From Hydractinia symbiolongicarpus (lineage: Eukaryota > Cnidaria > Hydrozoa > Anthoathecata > Hydractiniidae), in assembly GCF_029227915.1 (NCBI RefSeq), contig NC_079878.1, positions 26,623,501-26,687,500 of the forward strand: 64,000 nt of DNA, written 5' to 3'. Position numbers and translations under genes: made by a program. The notes under the pieces were generated by a model. The model was given only the letters and a program-made list of their open reading frames with translations, made no database searches and was not told the origin of the DNA. This document shows, in pieces, positions 1 through 15,966 of the stretch (within the stretch, counting starts at the first letter, position 1; the number at the start of each line of letters is the position of its first letter).

Positions 1-72
1 GTCCGTCCATCCAGTGTGCGGTCACATCATTCTTGAGAAATTATAAATAAATGATTTATAGACTATTTTAAA

Positions 73-120
73 AAGGGCGGTATCTCACGGAAGGGCGGTA
101 TCTCACGAAAGGGCGGTATC

Positions 121-126
<6 letters not shown>
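73..126. repeat. Three tandem copies of an 18-bp unit
   Basis: Copies 73-90, 91-108 and 109-126 differ at only one position. The third copy supplies the last codons and the TGA of the cyclin Y model (121-123); the others fall in its 3' UTR. Confidence 0.9.
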
Positions 127-3722
<3,596 letters not shown>

Positions 3723-4340
3723 AGTGCAAATGTTCTAATTAATTCTAATCATTTTCTTCTCTCTTTATCTACATGTTGTTTTATGATGCAATGCAATAAT
3801 GCAATAAAACTAAAAAATAAAAATCTATGTGAAGAATCAAATGTGAATATTAAAACAGGTACCAGCAGAAAGCTCAACATCATCCAGATCTAAATAATAA
3901 CAAAAAACAAAAACATCATATCCTTAATAACACCATAAAATTAATATTCTAGATGTAAGAAGGATATTGGACAAATTTCTAGTAAAATATTATATCTTGG
4001 AAGGAAGGATTTTAAATGATCTCTTAATAAAACATTAAGATATATGTCAGCAACATTTTCAGAGTTTTTTTTATTGAAGATACTAAACTGTTACAGTGAA
4101 ATAGTTTGAAGGAAGATGTGTGGTCAGCTTTTTATGAAATTATGGTAAAATAGTTATGATCAGTTAATTACACAATCAATTATCACCTCATAATCTTCAT
4201 TTAAAAATCCTGTGTCACCAGCCAAAACCAATCTTATCTGTTTTTTAAAGGATGCAAGAAGCGCAGACATTATGTGAATAAAAAAAACCCTAAAAATTCA
4301 ACTTTGGAGAATCTTACAAAACAATTTTTTACTTGCACAT
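3723..4340. other. Upstream region of cyclin Y, no gene seen
   Basis: This is AT-rich DNA directly 5' of the cyclin Y start codon. It should hold the 5' UTR and promoter, but I see no clear TATA or initiator signal. Short open frames here have no recognisable protein character. Confidence 0.5.
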
Positions 4341-4447
4341 TGGTGTGAAGATTAGTCCCTTAAAAGCTACAAAATTTTAATCTCTTAATATTCTATATCA
4401 AGAGATTAAAATTTTGTTGCTTTTAGGGGACTAATTTTCACACTAAT
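4341..4447. mobile_element. Hairpin-type MITE (near-perfect palindrome)
   Basis: The left arm (about 4341-4386) and the right arm (about 4400-4447) are inverted copies of about 46 bp with few mismatches. They are separated by about 13 bases. GGTGTGAA and its complement mark the outer ends. No coding capacity. It looks like a foldback MITE; the superfamily cannot be told from the ends. Confidence 0.7.
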
Positions 4448-4482
4448 AGCTTCAAGCTTGTCAATAACAGCCTTAGGAATCT

Positions 4483-5116
4483 CTATAATAATATAGAGAC
4501 TGTGTGTATGTGTGTGTCTGTCTGTAACACGCAAAGTGGATGTGTTCATTCTCTTTTAATGTTGCCGAAAAGTGCCTAATATGTTAATTTTTCTGACGTT
4601 GCAGTGCGACAAAAATAATACTACTTTAACGTCAATATCCTATATTAAATAAATGAAGCCATTACAGTTCACCTAAAACTTTGAGGCTAAATAACTTGGA
4701 AACGAGGTGGTGACATCAATGGTTTTCACCGCTTGGGGATCATATAGGACCAACTTGGGTAATTTTCTCCAACCATGGTCCCCAAATCCGTTTCGGAATA
4801 AAGGGGTTGATGACGTCATCAAAAAACTTTCAAACCCTAATATCTCTGCAACCATTTCTCAAAAGTACATGATCCTAAGGTATACAAAAGGTATACAAAT
4901 TTGTAAGGAATTTTAAACTTTTGTATCTCCTTAACCATTTGTGAAAAGTGCGCGATCCTATACATTATTTTGATCAGAGTTTCGAGCTTTACACAATAGA
5001 GGAAACATGAAAACAATTTTCTAAATCTTTTTTTGGTGGATGAGTTGTTGTCATCAAAATGCAAATGAGGCTTCTTTTTCATTTTTATTCTGCCTCAATG
5101 GATTTTTCCACGGGCT
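4483..5116. repeat. Interspersed element related to the 21.7-22.2 kb units
   Basis: It starts CTCTATAATAATA followed by a GTCTGTCTGT-rich segment. It ends with GGATTTTTCCACGGGCT. The same start and end signatures bracket the tandem units at 21655-22180. The middle contains imperfectly repeated lines about cold, temperature-independent sequence of no coding character, so only the ends support the call. It is probably a non-autonomous interspersed repeat, possibly rolling-circle. Confidence 0.5.
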
Positions 5117-5919
5117 TTAATTATTGGTTCAACACATGTAGACACCTATAGTGTTAATAATGATAAGCACAAAGAACATAGTAAAGCATAATTAGGACAT
5201 AGTAGGAGGACAATTATTAAAAAAAATTGGATAACGATATTTCAAACCATAAAACAGGTTAAAACAGTTTTAAAAACAAACGTTTTCAACAACGACTGTT
5301 TAAAACGTTTCACATGTGTAAAATTACTTTATAATAGCAAAAAATAGCTAAAATACGACTTTGGAACTGTTGACAAAAATGAACAAAATTTTGTCTCATT
5401 TTTTAAGATATAAAGGCTTTTTGAGACTAGGCTTTGTGCATACCATGACACACAGACAACATACTAGTATATACAAGAAATTGCCCATTCAGCTAAGAAT
5501 CAGCACAATTTAAGAGTTTGTGGGAATATATAGTATGTGCCAAGGTCTGAGATTTAGTAAAATTTGATTTGCTACAAGAATAAAAAAACATACAATGGTA
5601 CTAATTAGCTAATATGTGGAAAGAACAGCAAACCCACCAGGTATAGCAACAAAACTAGTGGCATATGGTTTAGGCCCACTCTAATTCTCTTTTATGCTGG
5701 GCTGGATTTACCAGCCTTGATAGATGGTGTGTTATTCTGTGTGTCCTCCTAACAGAGTATGGTGATTTAAGCCTGTGTGTGACAAAATAAAAAAGAAGAG
5801 AGAAAAAGGAAACAAAGAGATGTTGTAAAAAGAGAGGACACAACAAAGTGAGATTTTCGCTAGTTTTAGAATCCCACCCACTTCCTCCAAATATCCCTTT
5901 ACCAACATCACTACATTTA
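5117..5919. other. Intergenic DNA, no gene seen
   Basis: AT-rich sequence with scattered stops in all frames. I see no exon-like frame, RNA gene or repeat boundary that I can defend. Confidence 0.5.
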
Positions 5920-6724
5920 CCTTATTCCGTGAAATTAAAATTTGTGTTAATTTAATGACTGTTAAAGTGCAGTGTTAATTTAAAAACTGTTAGTGTCATG
6001 ACTCGTTAATTAAAATGTTGTTAATTCGGTGACTTTTTTAATAAAAGCATAAATAATACAATTTTTTTTGCAAATTTTCTACTATTTCCTTCCCATCGGA
6101 CGACGGCTCAACGGTGTTCTTTTTTTAGCCATCTTTTTAAAAATATAGCCTTTGTATCATCTTCATACTCTGATCCAAGAGGAAAATTAACTGAAACCAC
6201 ATTTACTTCCAGGATTTTTAAATTCTTAACATCGTCTTTTAAAACAACAAAAAACTTTTATATCGATTTCCAAACGTTAAGCGAGACGTTAAGCTGAGAA
6301 TGATGATGATGATGAAACCGCCTTTTAATAGAGGAAACCGCTTCACTATTTAAACCATGATCGTGACGTGGCAACCATTGAAGTTGATCTTTGCTTGTTA
6401 ACTTCAAAACCAGAACATGCAACTCATGGAAAGCATTCCCAAACTGAAAAAGGTTGTAGCATCATCACTGCTGGTTAGAGGCAAAGCAAATAGTCAGATC
6501 AACATGGGCCCATTTTTGTAAAATTACAAGTTCATATCATACGAAAAAAGTTACTTACTGTTAAAAACATTTTTCTTTTCTTTCTCAAATTCGTGTTAAA
6601 TGCATTTTTGAAAACAGCCTTGCACAACAGCGTGTTTTTCAAAATAATTTCATTGAACCGCGTTAATTTCATGACAGATTTAATTCGCTCTAATTTCTTG
6701 ACTTGTTAATTTCATGGAATAAGG
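5920..6724. mobile_element. TA-flanked non-autonomous DNA element (805 bp)
   Basis: The left end starts CCTTATTCCGTGAAATTAA. The right end, read on the other strand, starts CCTTATTCCATGAAATTAA. Both ends are bordered by TA (5918-5919 and 6725-6726), the target duplication expected of Tc1/mariner/pogo elements. The inside holds repeated GTTAATTT motifs and no transposase frame. It shares CCTTA termini with the elements at 17579 and 26922. Confidence 0.8.
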
Positions 6725-7700
6725 TAGTTCCTTATTAATAGTGTGGTTTGTACTGTTCTGGGAAGTTAAAGCAATTAAATCTTTTTTAAGTCCTTTCAAA
6801 TTTGTTTTGTTAAAACGATTTGTCAACAACTTTAAAAATGATGATATGATTTTGAAATGATCATTATTTGTAAAAAATCAGAAAAAAAATTGTGGAGACT
6901 GGGAGAAGATTGTAATTTGAGTTGTATCTCTGGTTTTTACTATCTCACCTGCAAGGATAGTATTGGTGTCCTCCTCTCCTAACTGACTAACCAAATAACT
7001 ATGTCCCAAATGGCCAATTGCAACGTCATCAAAAAGCTTTTTTTAAGCAATTTTTTTTTTTAGAAAAACTGCCTTTAGGTGGATTTGAACCCAGGACAAC
7101 TGGGTTGACGTTAGGCTGCGTTAGCCAATGGATTACGCCTGGAATAAAAATATTTAATTTGACAATTTACCTGCTGGCGAATTAACGCAGAATGATTTAT
7201 TGATGCAAAATAAAAAAGTTTTTTAGAATTTTTTTTGCGAATGATTCCTCTCAACGAAATAAATTTGTGTTGTGACTTTCAAGTTCTAAGAATAATCCAA
7301 ATGAATTTCCCCAATTACAGGTATTTCATAAGAGCTTTTAAGCATTATTTTCGAGAAATGGCTAAAGGCTTATGGGACCTAAGACAGGCTTCTCATTTTA
7401 AAGGTACATGATTGCGTTCCTATCGCGTACCTGAATTACGTGAGGTACGGGAGGAACCGCCTACCTCCGTTGACAGATTACTTTTAGATCTGAAAATTAT
7501 TGAATAATCCTGGTCCTTTTAATCCAAGAGCAAGCCTATTCATGGCCAACCTGACCATTATAGCTAACTCACCAAATCCTGACTTAGTTAAAAGAACTAA
7601 GTAGACAAAAATCTTTTTTGCCTGTCCCCTTCGTCGTTGGTAACCAGGTCTTACACAAGAAATCTAGCCATGCGGTTCTTAACTATTGCAGAGGAGCACC
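6725..7700. other. Intergenic DNA with a tRNA-like segment
   Basis: No gene seen. On the minus strand at about 7075-7145 there is a B-box-like GGTTCAAATCC preceded by an A-box-like stretch. The arms do not fold into a good cloverleaf, so it could be a worn SINE head rather than a tRNA gene. Confidence 0.4.
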
Positions 7701-8739
7701 AGGCCTCGTCAGGAAGAAAAAAGCTGGCGTGTGAGCTTCGCACGTCATGATACTTTTCAATCATGTGAGGCGTGCAATGTTCGCACGGCATAATTATTAA
7801 TGGTGTGCGATGGTGTGTGCTTATTATTGGTCCATTTTTTTTCACAAGTAATCATAGAACTCGCATACAGGAACACTAATTTTGCCATGTTTTCAAGCAG
7901 GTAATTTGTTGCGACAAAACTAAAATGTGCGATGCGTTCATTGTTTATTTTTTTAAAAAAAAGACTAACTCAAACAAAGAAAGGGCTGCAAGACGCCAAC
8001 TTTGTAATCGTAAAAGTAATTACGTGGTTAAACAAAAGACTAAAATTTTTATGACGATTTATAACAAAATTATTTTCTTTAGCTAAAATAAACAAGACAG
8101 AAAATTTTCTTTGTAACACCCTCCTCCGTTGTCTTTCTGCATGTGGCAGTTGATCACCATAACTATAATTAGATTATCATGCTGACTCTGTGCTTGGAAA
8201 AGAACATGCTGGAAGTGATTTCACATAACGAAAGTAGCGAAAGCATTTAAAGAAGTAGACAGAAATGTTGAACTTTCAAATTTATTTTTTAATTTTTTTT
8301 AATTTAAAAAGAGCAACTAAATTAAAAAATAATTAAATGTTTTTCATTAATATAACTTGATATAAATTTTACTTTTTTAAGATTTACTCGCGAGTAGTTT
8401 AATTTTAGCGTACTCGCGTTATAAAAAAATTAATCTTATTTATTTTACTCGCACTCGCATTGTAATCTCACTCTGAATTATTTTACTTGCATTTATTTGT
8501 ACTCGTACTCTCAAAGATGTAAATAATTTACAACTTTCGTCGTCAAAAAAAAGTGTTGTCATTGTATGAACAATCACACAAATTATCATCGTTGGTTTCA
8601 CTCTCATCATTGAACTGAATATTATTTATTTTGGTGTGCGATTAGCGCACGCCAAGGTATTTAGTATTATTTTTTGGTATGCGAAGATCGTACGGGAACA
8701 TTCAAACATGGCGTGTGTGGGCGCATGCGATCGAGGCCT
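7701..8739. mobile_element. hAT-like non-autonomous element (about 1 kb)
   Basis: The ends are AGGCCTCG and CGAGGCCT. The eight bases outside are GGAGCACC on the left and GGAGCACA on the right, a 7/8 match consistent with the 8-bp duplication made by hAT transposases. The terminal repeats are short and the inside codes for nothing I recognise. It contains ACTCGC-type simple motifs near 8380-8510. The call rests on the short ends and the duplication. Confidence 0.55.
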
Positions 8740-11700
8740 GGAGCACAGATAAAGCAAGTCTGCAAAACTGCACTTACAGGTATATTGGTATAATTTATAT
8801 AGATATTTGATAGCATATACCGTCCATAAAATTTAATGCCTAAATTACACGATTACTTTTCTTGCTAAATTTCTTTTTTTACTGGCAACACAACATGGGC
8901 ATGACATGATATCCTTAGCCTTTTAAGTCAATAGGATACTGGGTTTGATTTGAGGTAGTGGTTCCAGTAGCTAATTTTGATATTCAAAGTGTTAGGCGCA
9001 ATTTGTTCTTTGGTTTACAATTTCTAGCTTCACCATAGTTATATTTTACATCATGACTTGCAGACCAGATGCCTGTGCAAAACTGAGACGCTGTGTAAAG
9101 TTGATCACAAAAAGATTGGTAAGGTTCCTAAAGGATGGTTGCATGTACAATGCAGCCAATCTTCCATAGCTCTAAATCTTCAATTGTGCATTGTATAGGG
9201 TGTACCAAAACTCTTACACTCTTTGACAAAGCCTCCTTTCCAAGTTATTTACATTAGAAAATAATAAGCTGTGAGAATCTTGCATGAAGGAAGCATTTTT
9301 TTTCAGTTTATTTGCAAGTAAAATAATTGTTAATAGAAACCATTTAGTTTGAAAATGATGAGATGGTTTCCATCTGCAAAACTGGTAAACAACAATAGAG
9401 AGCACATAATTTAATTATCTAGTGTGTACAATAAAATTATCACCTCGAACAATAACCCAATTTTTTATTTATATTATACAAAACCTATAAAATTTTGAAA
9501 ATATCCACCATGCTGGAACTTATTTTTAAGAGAAGATTTTTATTAATTCGTTTTGCTAATGTTGCGACTAATTTTTGAGCAATAGAAAGAGATACATGGT
9601 GGTGTTTGCAGATGAGTCAGCAAGTATAAAATTATAACAGACTTTAAAAATAATTCCAGTGGGTCTTAATTTAGAACAAACACATCAGAGAATTGAGATG
9701 TAAATCATGTGACTAGGACGTTTCACCAAACTCAGTTTTCGCTCAAACCTGCATAAAATCTAAAGCTATGAAGTGAGCAGATTACCATATCCTCGCCAGA
9801 GTAGTTTGTTTTAGATAATCATGTATTAAGGACAGTATATACTAGACAGTAGAAACACTCTAAAATCACGTTTTTCGTCCTTCCTGGATACAATTGACAA
9901 GGTATATCCGGCAAAATTAGCGAAACTAAGCACATAAAAAAATAAATCACTATTACTGGTGCTGTTGTGTATATGTGCACTAAAGAAAGAAGAAGAGGTT
10001 TTGAAAAAAAAAGAAGAAAAGGTTTAGAGATTGATTGAATTTTGATTATTTTAAAGCTCTGATGGTTAAACCTGGGACTGGGTGTTCAAAGTTAGTGTTA
10101 AAGCGAGGGGAATCTGCGGAAAAAATTACCAGGATATATATTTTTTATCACAATTTTTGATACAAAGTGGAAAGAACATTATATAAGCTTGCTGCATATT
10201 CTGTTTGTATCCTTACAGTCATTACCCACCATTATTATTGCGCTTTGGCTTAAATTTCCAGCCATGAGTGTCAAGGGTCCCAAGAACTTGTTTGAAATGA
10301 AGCATAAAATGGATAGATGCAATGTTTTTCCAATTTTTGAGTTTTTATTTGCCAACCAACTGATCCTACATTTAGGGCTTAAAGGCCTCAACCACCACTT
10401 ATTTGTGACACCCACGGGGAATCCAAACTCAAGTTTCCACAGGTAATGTTGATTCCATGTTAGGGGGTGGGTAAAGGGTCAAAATACTGACGTTATTGCC
10501 AATTATAAAAAAATCACAACAGCTGGCCTGTTCTTCCTAAACATCCAAATATTAAAATTAAACTTTTTTATCATCGAATCAATGTTAACCGTGGCACCTG
10601 AAGTGTGGATGGCAAAAAGAGTAAAAAAATGGCAGTGCAAAATAAAGCAAAAAACAGAACATGTGATTTAATTAAAAAAACACACTGCTTCAGTTGTTAT
10701 TAAAAATATTGTTTATAATTTTGTCACAGTCATAGCTTCAACAAATTAAACCCTCATATGTCTAAATAACCTTAAGTGTCAAAAGAGTGGCAACATATAG
10801 ATGAGTTGTGAATGTTTACAAAGTTACATATATGTGTGCACATCTTCAGAGGCAATGAAAGAAGGACCACATAAATTTTTTTTGATATATCTTTAAATTT
10901 ATAGATTTAAGAAATAAACGATCTGAAAGGAGCTGGAATTGGTTTTTCTTAAATACCATTTTATCTTTTTAAAATCAGGATTTTAATTATTTCAAAAAGT
11001 AAGTTGCTTTTTTAACTTGATTTCTTTAATCTTTGAGGTCTGTTCTTTATTTCTTGCCTGTGTGCATGCCTGCCCATAGCCATTGTTTTAGACGCAAAAT
11101 CAAAACAACTATTTCACGCTGTAACTCATCTATAGATGAATTCCATCATGGTGTTATTTGTTTACTTTTTAGTTGTAAGCTTTTTGGTTCCAGCATTTGC
11201 GTGGTAGGAAAAAAGGTAGTAGGATTTGGTGAAGAGAGGTCTTTTCCTGTCAACTTCTTCTCACGGAAACATGCATTTGAGGTTTAAATTTTATCTTTTC
11301 TAGTTTGTTTGAATTTATTTAAAGTCCTAAAAATGCATTCATGTGAAGAAATGGACTGAAAATAACTTTGCTTCACCTAGCGCTCCATCTTTTTTCCAGT
11401 GCCGAAAAAAAGGTTATCGCTTGAAATGCGATTCGTCTATAAAAATAAAAGGCACCTGTTTAGTCAATGTATTTTTCTAGTTAGTTTCTGAAATGGATAG
11501 ATTATAGTTTGCTGTTCCATATAGCTACATAGAAAAAAAGGTTCTCTAAACCTTAAAACTAACAACACAGTAGCTTTAACTTCATCACAGTAATTTTCAA
11601 CCCAAACCCCATCATGAAATCAAGCCCCAGTCTATCAATCATCATCATCGTTATCGATTTATTTTAAGGATAAATACAAGTAATCTATAAAACACCTTGT

Positions 11701-11915
11701 GAATATAAAATAAGGTACAAAAAATCTAAAAGGTCATAATAAACAAAGAATACATTAATTTTGTTAAAAATAGTTATGTTGTAAATAAAAATCCTGGCAG
11801 TGCAACCGGATACCATCTTGAACTCCCCTAATCAAAAGCAAAGTAAACATTCCATTTTAAATACCAAGATCGACTTAAAATAAAAGCGGGAGCAAGCGAT
11901 TAACCGTTTTTCACC
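8740..11915. other. Intergenic DNA, no supported gene
   Basis: About 3 kb of AT-rich sequence. Overlapping open frames on both strands near 10180-10446 have no recognisable motif and no conserved splice borders. I see no repeat boundaries I could define. Confidence 0.45.
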
Positions 11916-11984
11916 ATGACCTCTATTCGTTTGTTTTGTGTTACTTTGGTAGTGTTGGCTGCTTTATCACCTTCAGTATTTTGG
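11916..11984 (+). CDS. Putative signal-peptide first exon of an unidentified secreted protein
   Basis: An ATG in a good context (CACCATG) opens 23 codons. They have a basic start, a hydrophobic core (LFCVTLVVLAAL) and a small-residue region (SPSV). The frame ends in phase 0 at a GTATGC donor. This is what the first coding exon of a secreted protein looks like. I could not find the next exon. Joining it to the acceptor at 16972 gives an immediate stop, so it is not simply the 5' end of the next gene. The exon may be a relic or have small exons that I missed. Confidence 0.3.
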
Positions 11985-12359
11985 TATGCATTTGGTTGCT
12001 CCGCAAGCTACCAACAAATGTTCAACTAATTGTTTCTCCAATCTTTCTGTAGTAGGCGCCCGGTTTACTGCAGAAAAAAATCAGCCGTTCTCGTGGCTAG
12101 CTTGTTACGCTATAAATTTACGCTATAATCTCACTATAATTTTGCATAATTTCTCTTTTATCCCCTCCCCCCACCTACTAGCTAACGTTTTTCCTGCACT
12201 GTAAGTGATTTTATATGAAATGTGTGTGGTAAAAGATAAAAACGTAACTGAACAAAACTGCTGGAGTGCTTGACCACTTTCTCTCAAACACTACTTACTT
12301 TGGTACCAACTCAATTTGGTGACCTTCACGTTACTATTAGCTTTGCTATGGTGTTGGTC

Positions 12360-12470
12360 CCCAGCTATTAATAATAACTATATGTATTTATATAATAGAT
12401 TATACTTACTGTAATTTCAACTTTTCTATGGCAAATAAATAAATTGAATTGAATTGAACTAGCTACCAAA
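12360..12470 (+). repeat. Possible 3' end of a non-LTR element
   Basis: The segment ends in a short simple tail of AATAAATAAATTGAATTGAA type, which resembles the 3' termini of LINE or SINE copies. No reverse transcriptase frame is visible beside it. Confidence 0.3.
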
Positions 12471-13074
12471 TTTGTCTCCCCCAAATCATCAATCACCACA
12501 TAGATAGATATTTTTTTTTATTTATCAATAGCAGTTATATATATACAATTAAAATTAATAGAAAATAAATATAAAGAAAAAGAAAATAAATATCATAATT
12601 AGTCAGGGTAACAAAATTAAAATATATAATGCTATTGAAGGGAGACCATACCTAATAGCATAAAGCTAAGGCAAAGGGTATGGCCACCCTTGGACAATTA
12701 CAGTAAACGATACGAGACGCACAAAACAACACGCACAAAACAACCACAGTGAGTTTTAAAAGGGTATGACGGCACAAGCCACCAGTTAGTATGACGACAG
12801 TAAAGCCTTGTTATTCTTTGTCAAAAGAATGAACAATGATATTTGAATTTACCAGGACTGCAAAAATATGATTTTTCCACCATAGGGTAATTGGATTGTA
12901 ATACTAAAAATCAGGAATTGCGAGAACACTGACACATTTCACAGATACATTCACATTTTGTTTTTAAGAGCTGCATATCCGTCTTTAAATCCTGTGGAAG
13001 CTAAAGCAAGACTTGAGTAAAGCAAAATTTGTATATAAATTTTGCATTTTTATTGTTTATTGTTGTTCTGGTTG
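12471..13074. other. Intergenic DNA, no gene seen
   Basis: AT-rich sequence between the possible LINE tail and the TTAA element. I see no coding frame or structured repeat that I can support. Confidence 0.45.
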
Positions 13075-15592
13075 TTAATGTGCTTATAGTCCAGTCGTTA
13101 AAGTAAAAAAAACACACTGACCTGGAAAAAAATGATGTAAAGCTGAAACTTGGCACACTTACTCCTTTTAATATGTAGATTACCAGAAAAAAAAGCCCCA
13201 TCGATAGCATTTGTAGAAAATGAGATATGCGCCATTTTTAAAAATGGTGGATTTCCAAATTTTCGAGAAAACGAAAGTTGGTCAATTCGAGAACCAGTCA
13301 ATTTAGAACAAAAAGTATTATCAACCCAACTCTCAAAAATCAATATTTTTAAAGTCATGGACTTTCTTTAATAGTTTTCATCTTAAAAAAGTAAATATTT
13401 GTATACAAATTATGTAAAATCAAAATGCATCAAATATATCAAAAATGTTTCTATTCTCTTCTTCATCTTCCAAATCATCTTCGACGTTACTATCACCATC
13501 GAATGCCTAAAAAAAAGTGATTAATAAGATAAAGGCTGGCTTTTTTGCTGAACTGACTCCTTATAAGAGATTTGCCTTTAAAAATGAAGAATTATAGAGA
13601 GCGGACCTCTTTATTTTCACATGTTTCACCGTGACATTCTCCACAAGACTGCATACAGCTCAGACCATGTTTTCTGCATGAACACAAATTTGTTGAACAG
13701 GGTGACTTCGAAGTAGCCTTGCAGTTGCATTTAATGATTTTTAGGAGGCTATCAGGGGCGACTTGTTTATCTGTCTTTATTGGCATCATTTGAGAATTTT
13801 CAATTTTCCAGCCCCATTTGCTTGGATCAATTTGCTTAAGCTATAAGACAATAGATTGTTATAAAAATTGAGAAATTGCTACTTTAACTGACATTGCTTG
13901 GACACTTGTGTGGTTTAAAATTTATACCTCTTCTTCCTCTAATATCTTCCAATTCATTATCTGTAGATGAACTCGAAAACCGTGTAGAATAGCAGCACTT
14001 TCCGTAGGTGGCATCTTTTCAGGATCAATTTTTCCTTTCCAACACATATCGAGATATTTCCGGTATCTGCAAAAATGCACTTTGAGATTATACTAAATGA
14101 AGAGAACCTTTTTGTATTGTGAATAAATGTTATATTATATAAGAAACTCACCTAAGTTTGCATAAATCAGTCAAGTCGTTACCACCATAAATGATTTGAA
14201 ACGCTTTGATGGCAGCTTCTTCGACATCTCTGTTGTCTGCCCAAACATCACCCATCACAGAGAAAGCAACTTTGTTTCCAATCGAACTTAGGTGCATTTT
14301 AAGATGATCGCAACTTCTTAGCAGGCAAATTGTTTGAGTTTTTTTTCCTGGTATCAGTGAATTTTCTCCGACATTCATGATGCACCGAAACCCTTCCACT
14401 ACTTTTTCGCATTTCAAGGAGGTATTTGTATAATGAAGGCATTTCTCGTTTTTTACTAAGTTTAAGCAAATTTTCGAGTCCTTTCGATAAGACATTCACT
14501 TCAGGCATAGATGAGTTAAATCCTTTCAAACAGATGACACACTTTTCAACGCAGTATCTTTCTCCTTCTTCAGCGTGTAACGAACATTCTTCTTCGGTCC
14601 TGCTTGATAAAAATAAATTTACCTTACACGTTTTTTTATATAAGAACAAAGTTTAAGAAAACGAAACTCCAAAAAACCAAAATGTTTAGAAAATCACGAG
14701 GCTCGTATGTCCAAAGTTTCTTTTTTTTGAATCTTTTCTAATGAGAATTCAATGTTTACGCAGGTCGAAGTGAAGAAAATATTAAGAACACCTCATCCTC
14801 GCTTCTGAGATAATTTAAGAAATCTTATAAAAAAAGACGGATACTTGTCGCCATGATTGATTTCACTTTCAATCAATTCTTTCATATCATGCAATAATAG
14901 AATAATTATATCTACCAGACTGACGTGTATGAAGATTCCATGTTTGAAGCCATTGTTCCATCTATACTTTTCAGTTTTCTATTTAAAAAACTATTCTTTT
15001 ATATTCTATTCTTATCTATCAATTCTTCCGTTTTCTACGTGCACAGTCTTTTACCAACTATCTTAATCACTAAATAAACGAAACATTCGAAACTGGAATT
15101 CGATAAATTCTAAACTTGTGATTCGAATGGTCTGGGATATAAATAAAGCAAACTTCTTTTCTGACCTTTTATAAGTAAAATAACTGAAAAAAAACTAAAA
15201 ATAGATCTAAATATCTAGCATTGATAAATTAGAAAATAACTGTATGCATTGTCGGGTTCTTTCTAATTTTTTTTTTCTTCAGAAAATTACCTACCCCCCC
15301 CCCCACAATTAATGATTTTTGTAAGTCGATGTAATAATATTTTTTGTTCCAAATCGAAAGTTCTTTTCAATAGTTTAATTAGTTTTCGAATTTACCAGCT
15401 TTCGTTTTCTGAAAAATTTGGAAATCCACCATTTTTAAAAATGGCGCATATCTCATTTTCTACAAATGCTATCGATGGGGCTTTTTTTTCTGGTAATCTA
15501 CATATAAAATGGAGTAAGTGTGCCAAGTTTCAGCTCTATATCATTTTTTTCCAGGTCAAAACACTTAACGACTGGACTATGAGACGCATTAA
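13075..15592 (-). mobile_element. TTAA-flanked DNA transposon with long inverted repeats (2.5 kb)
   Basis: TTAA stands at both edges (13075-13078 and 15589-15592). Inverted repeats of about 215 bp run inward from each, at about 13079-13300 and 15375-15588. They share CATAGTCCAGTCGTTAA-type outer sequence and a stretch around GATATGCGCCATTTTTAAA. TTAA duplications are known from piggyBac and Kolobok superfamilies. The encoded protein does not look like a piggyBac transposase. The single visible gene lies inside on the minus strand. Confidence 0.8.
13420..14650 (-). pseudogene. Intron-containing Cys-rich protein gene of the TTAA element (frameshifted)
   Basis: Visible exons, in minus order, are about 14650-14152, 14066-13928, 13840-13607 and 13506-13420. 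GT-AG borders and phases agree for the last three introns. The N-terminal part has Cys pairs (KCVICLKGF) and HHECRRKFTDTRKK. The middle has GDVWADNRDVEEAA and KYLDMCWKGKIDPEKMPPTE. The C-terminal part has WGWKIEN followed by a dense Cys module (KCNCKA, LCSCRKHGLSC, CGECHGETCEN) and an acidic tail. I recognise this as a repeated predicted-protein family of invertebrate genomes with no assigned function. There is one frame break near 14310, where the N-terminal frame stops at KKLRSS and the homologous frame continues as CDHLKMHLSS. The true 5' end was not located. Confidence 0.65.
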
Positions 15593-15966
15593 CACCAACA
15601 AGAGAAATAATTTTACAAGAGCGATTTAGATTAATACAGAATATTTCAAACCATGCCACGCATAAACATAACATAAAGTTGTAGTTACAGTTGTTATAGT
15701 AGTTACAGTTGTTATGACATGTAGTAATACACAAAGTAGTCGTTTCAAAAGACAATGTCATGCGGCTATGAGTGAAAACTGCGTGAAGGCTACTGCGCAG
15801 AAAGTGAAGAAAACAACAACAAACACGTTTACTGGCCCACAGCAGTAGTTATTTTTGGTAAAAAGAAAAGGTTGTTTTCAGTTTTAATATTGAAGTTATT
15901 TCTTCTAAATTGGTTTTAAGATGATTAGTACGGTGCAACTAGTTGTACAGATAACTTGAGTTGGAA

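Noticed and set aside
7075-7145. Possible tRNA gene on the minus strand
   Set aside because: There is a B-box-like motif, but the T-arm does not pair and no cloverleaf forms; a SINE relic is more likely.
10179-10446. Overlapping open frames on both strands
   Set aside because: No motif, splice border or protein family recognised on either strand.
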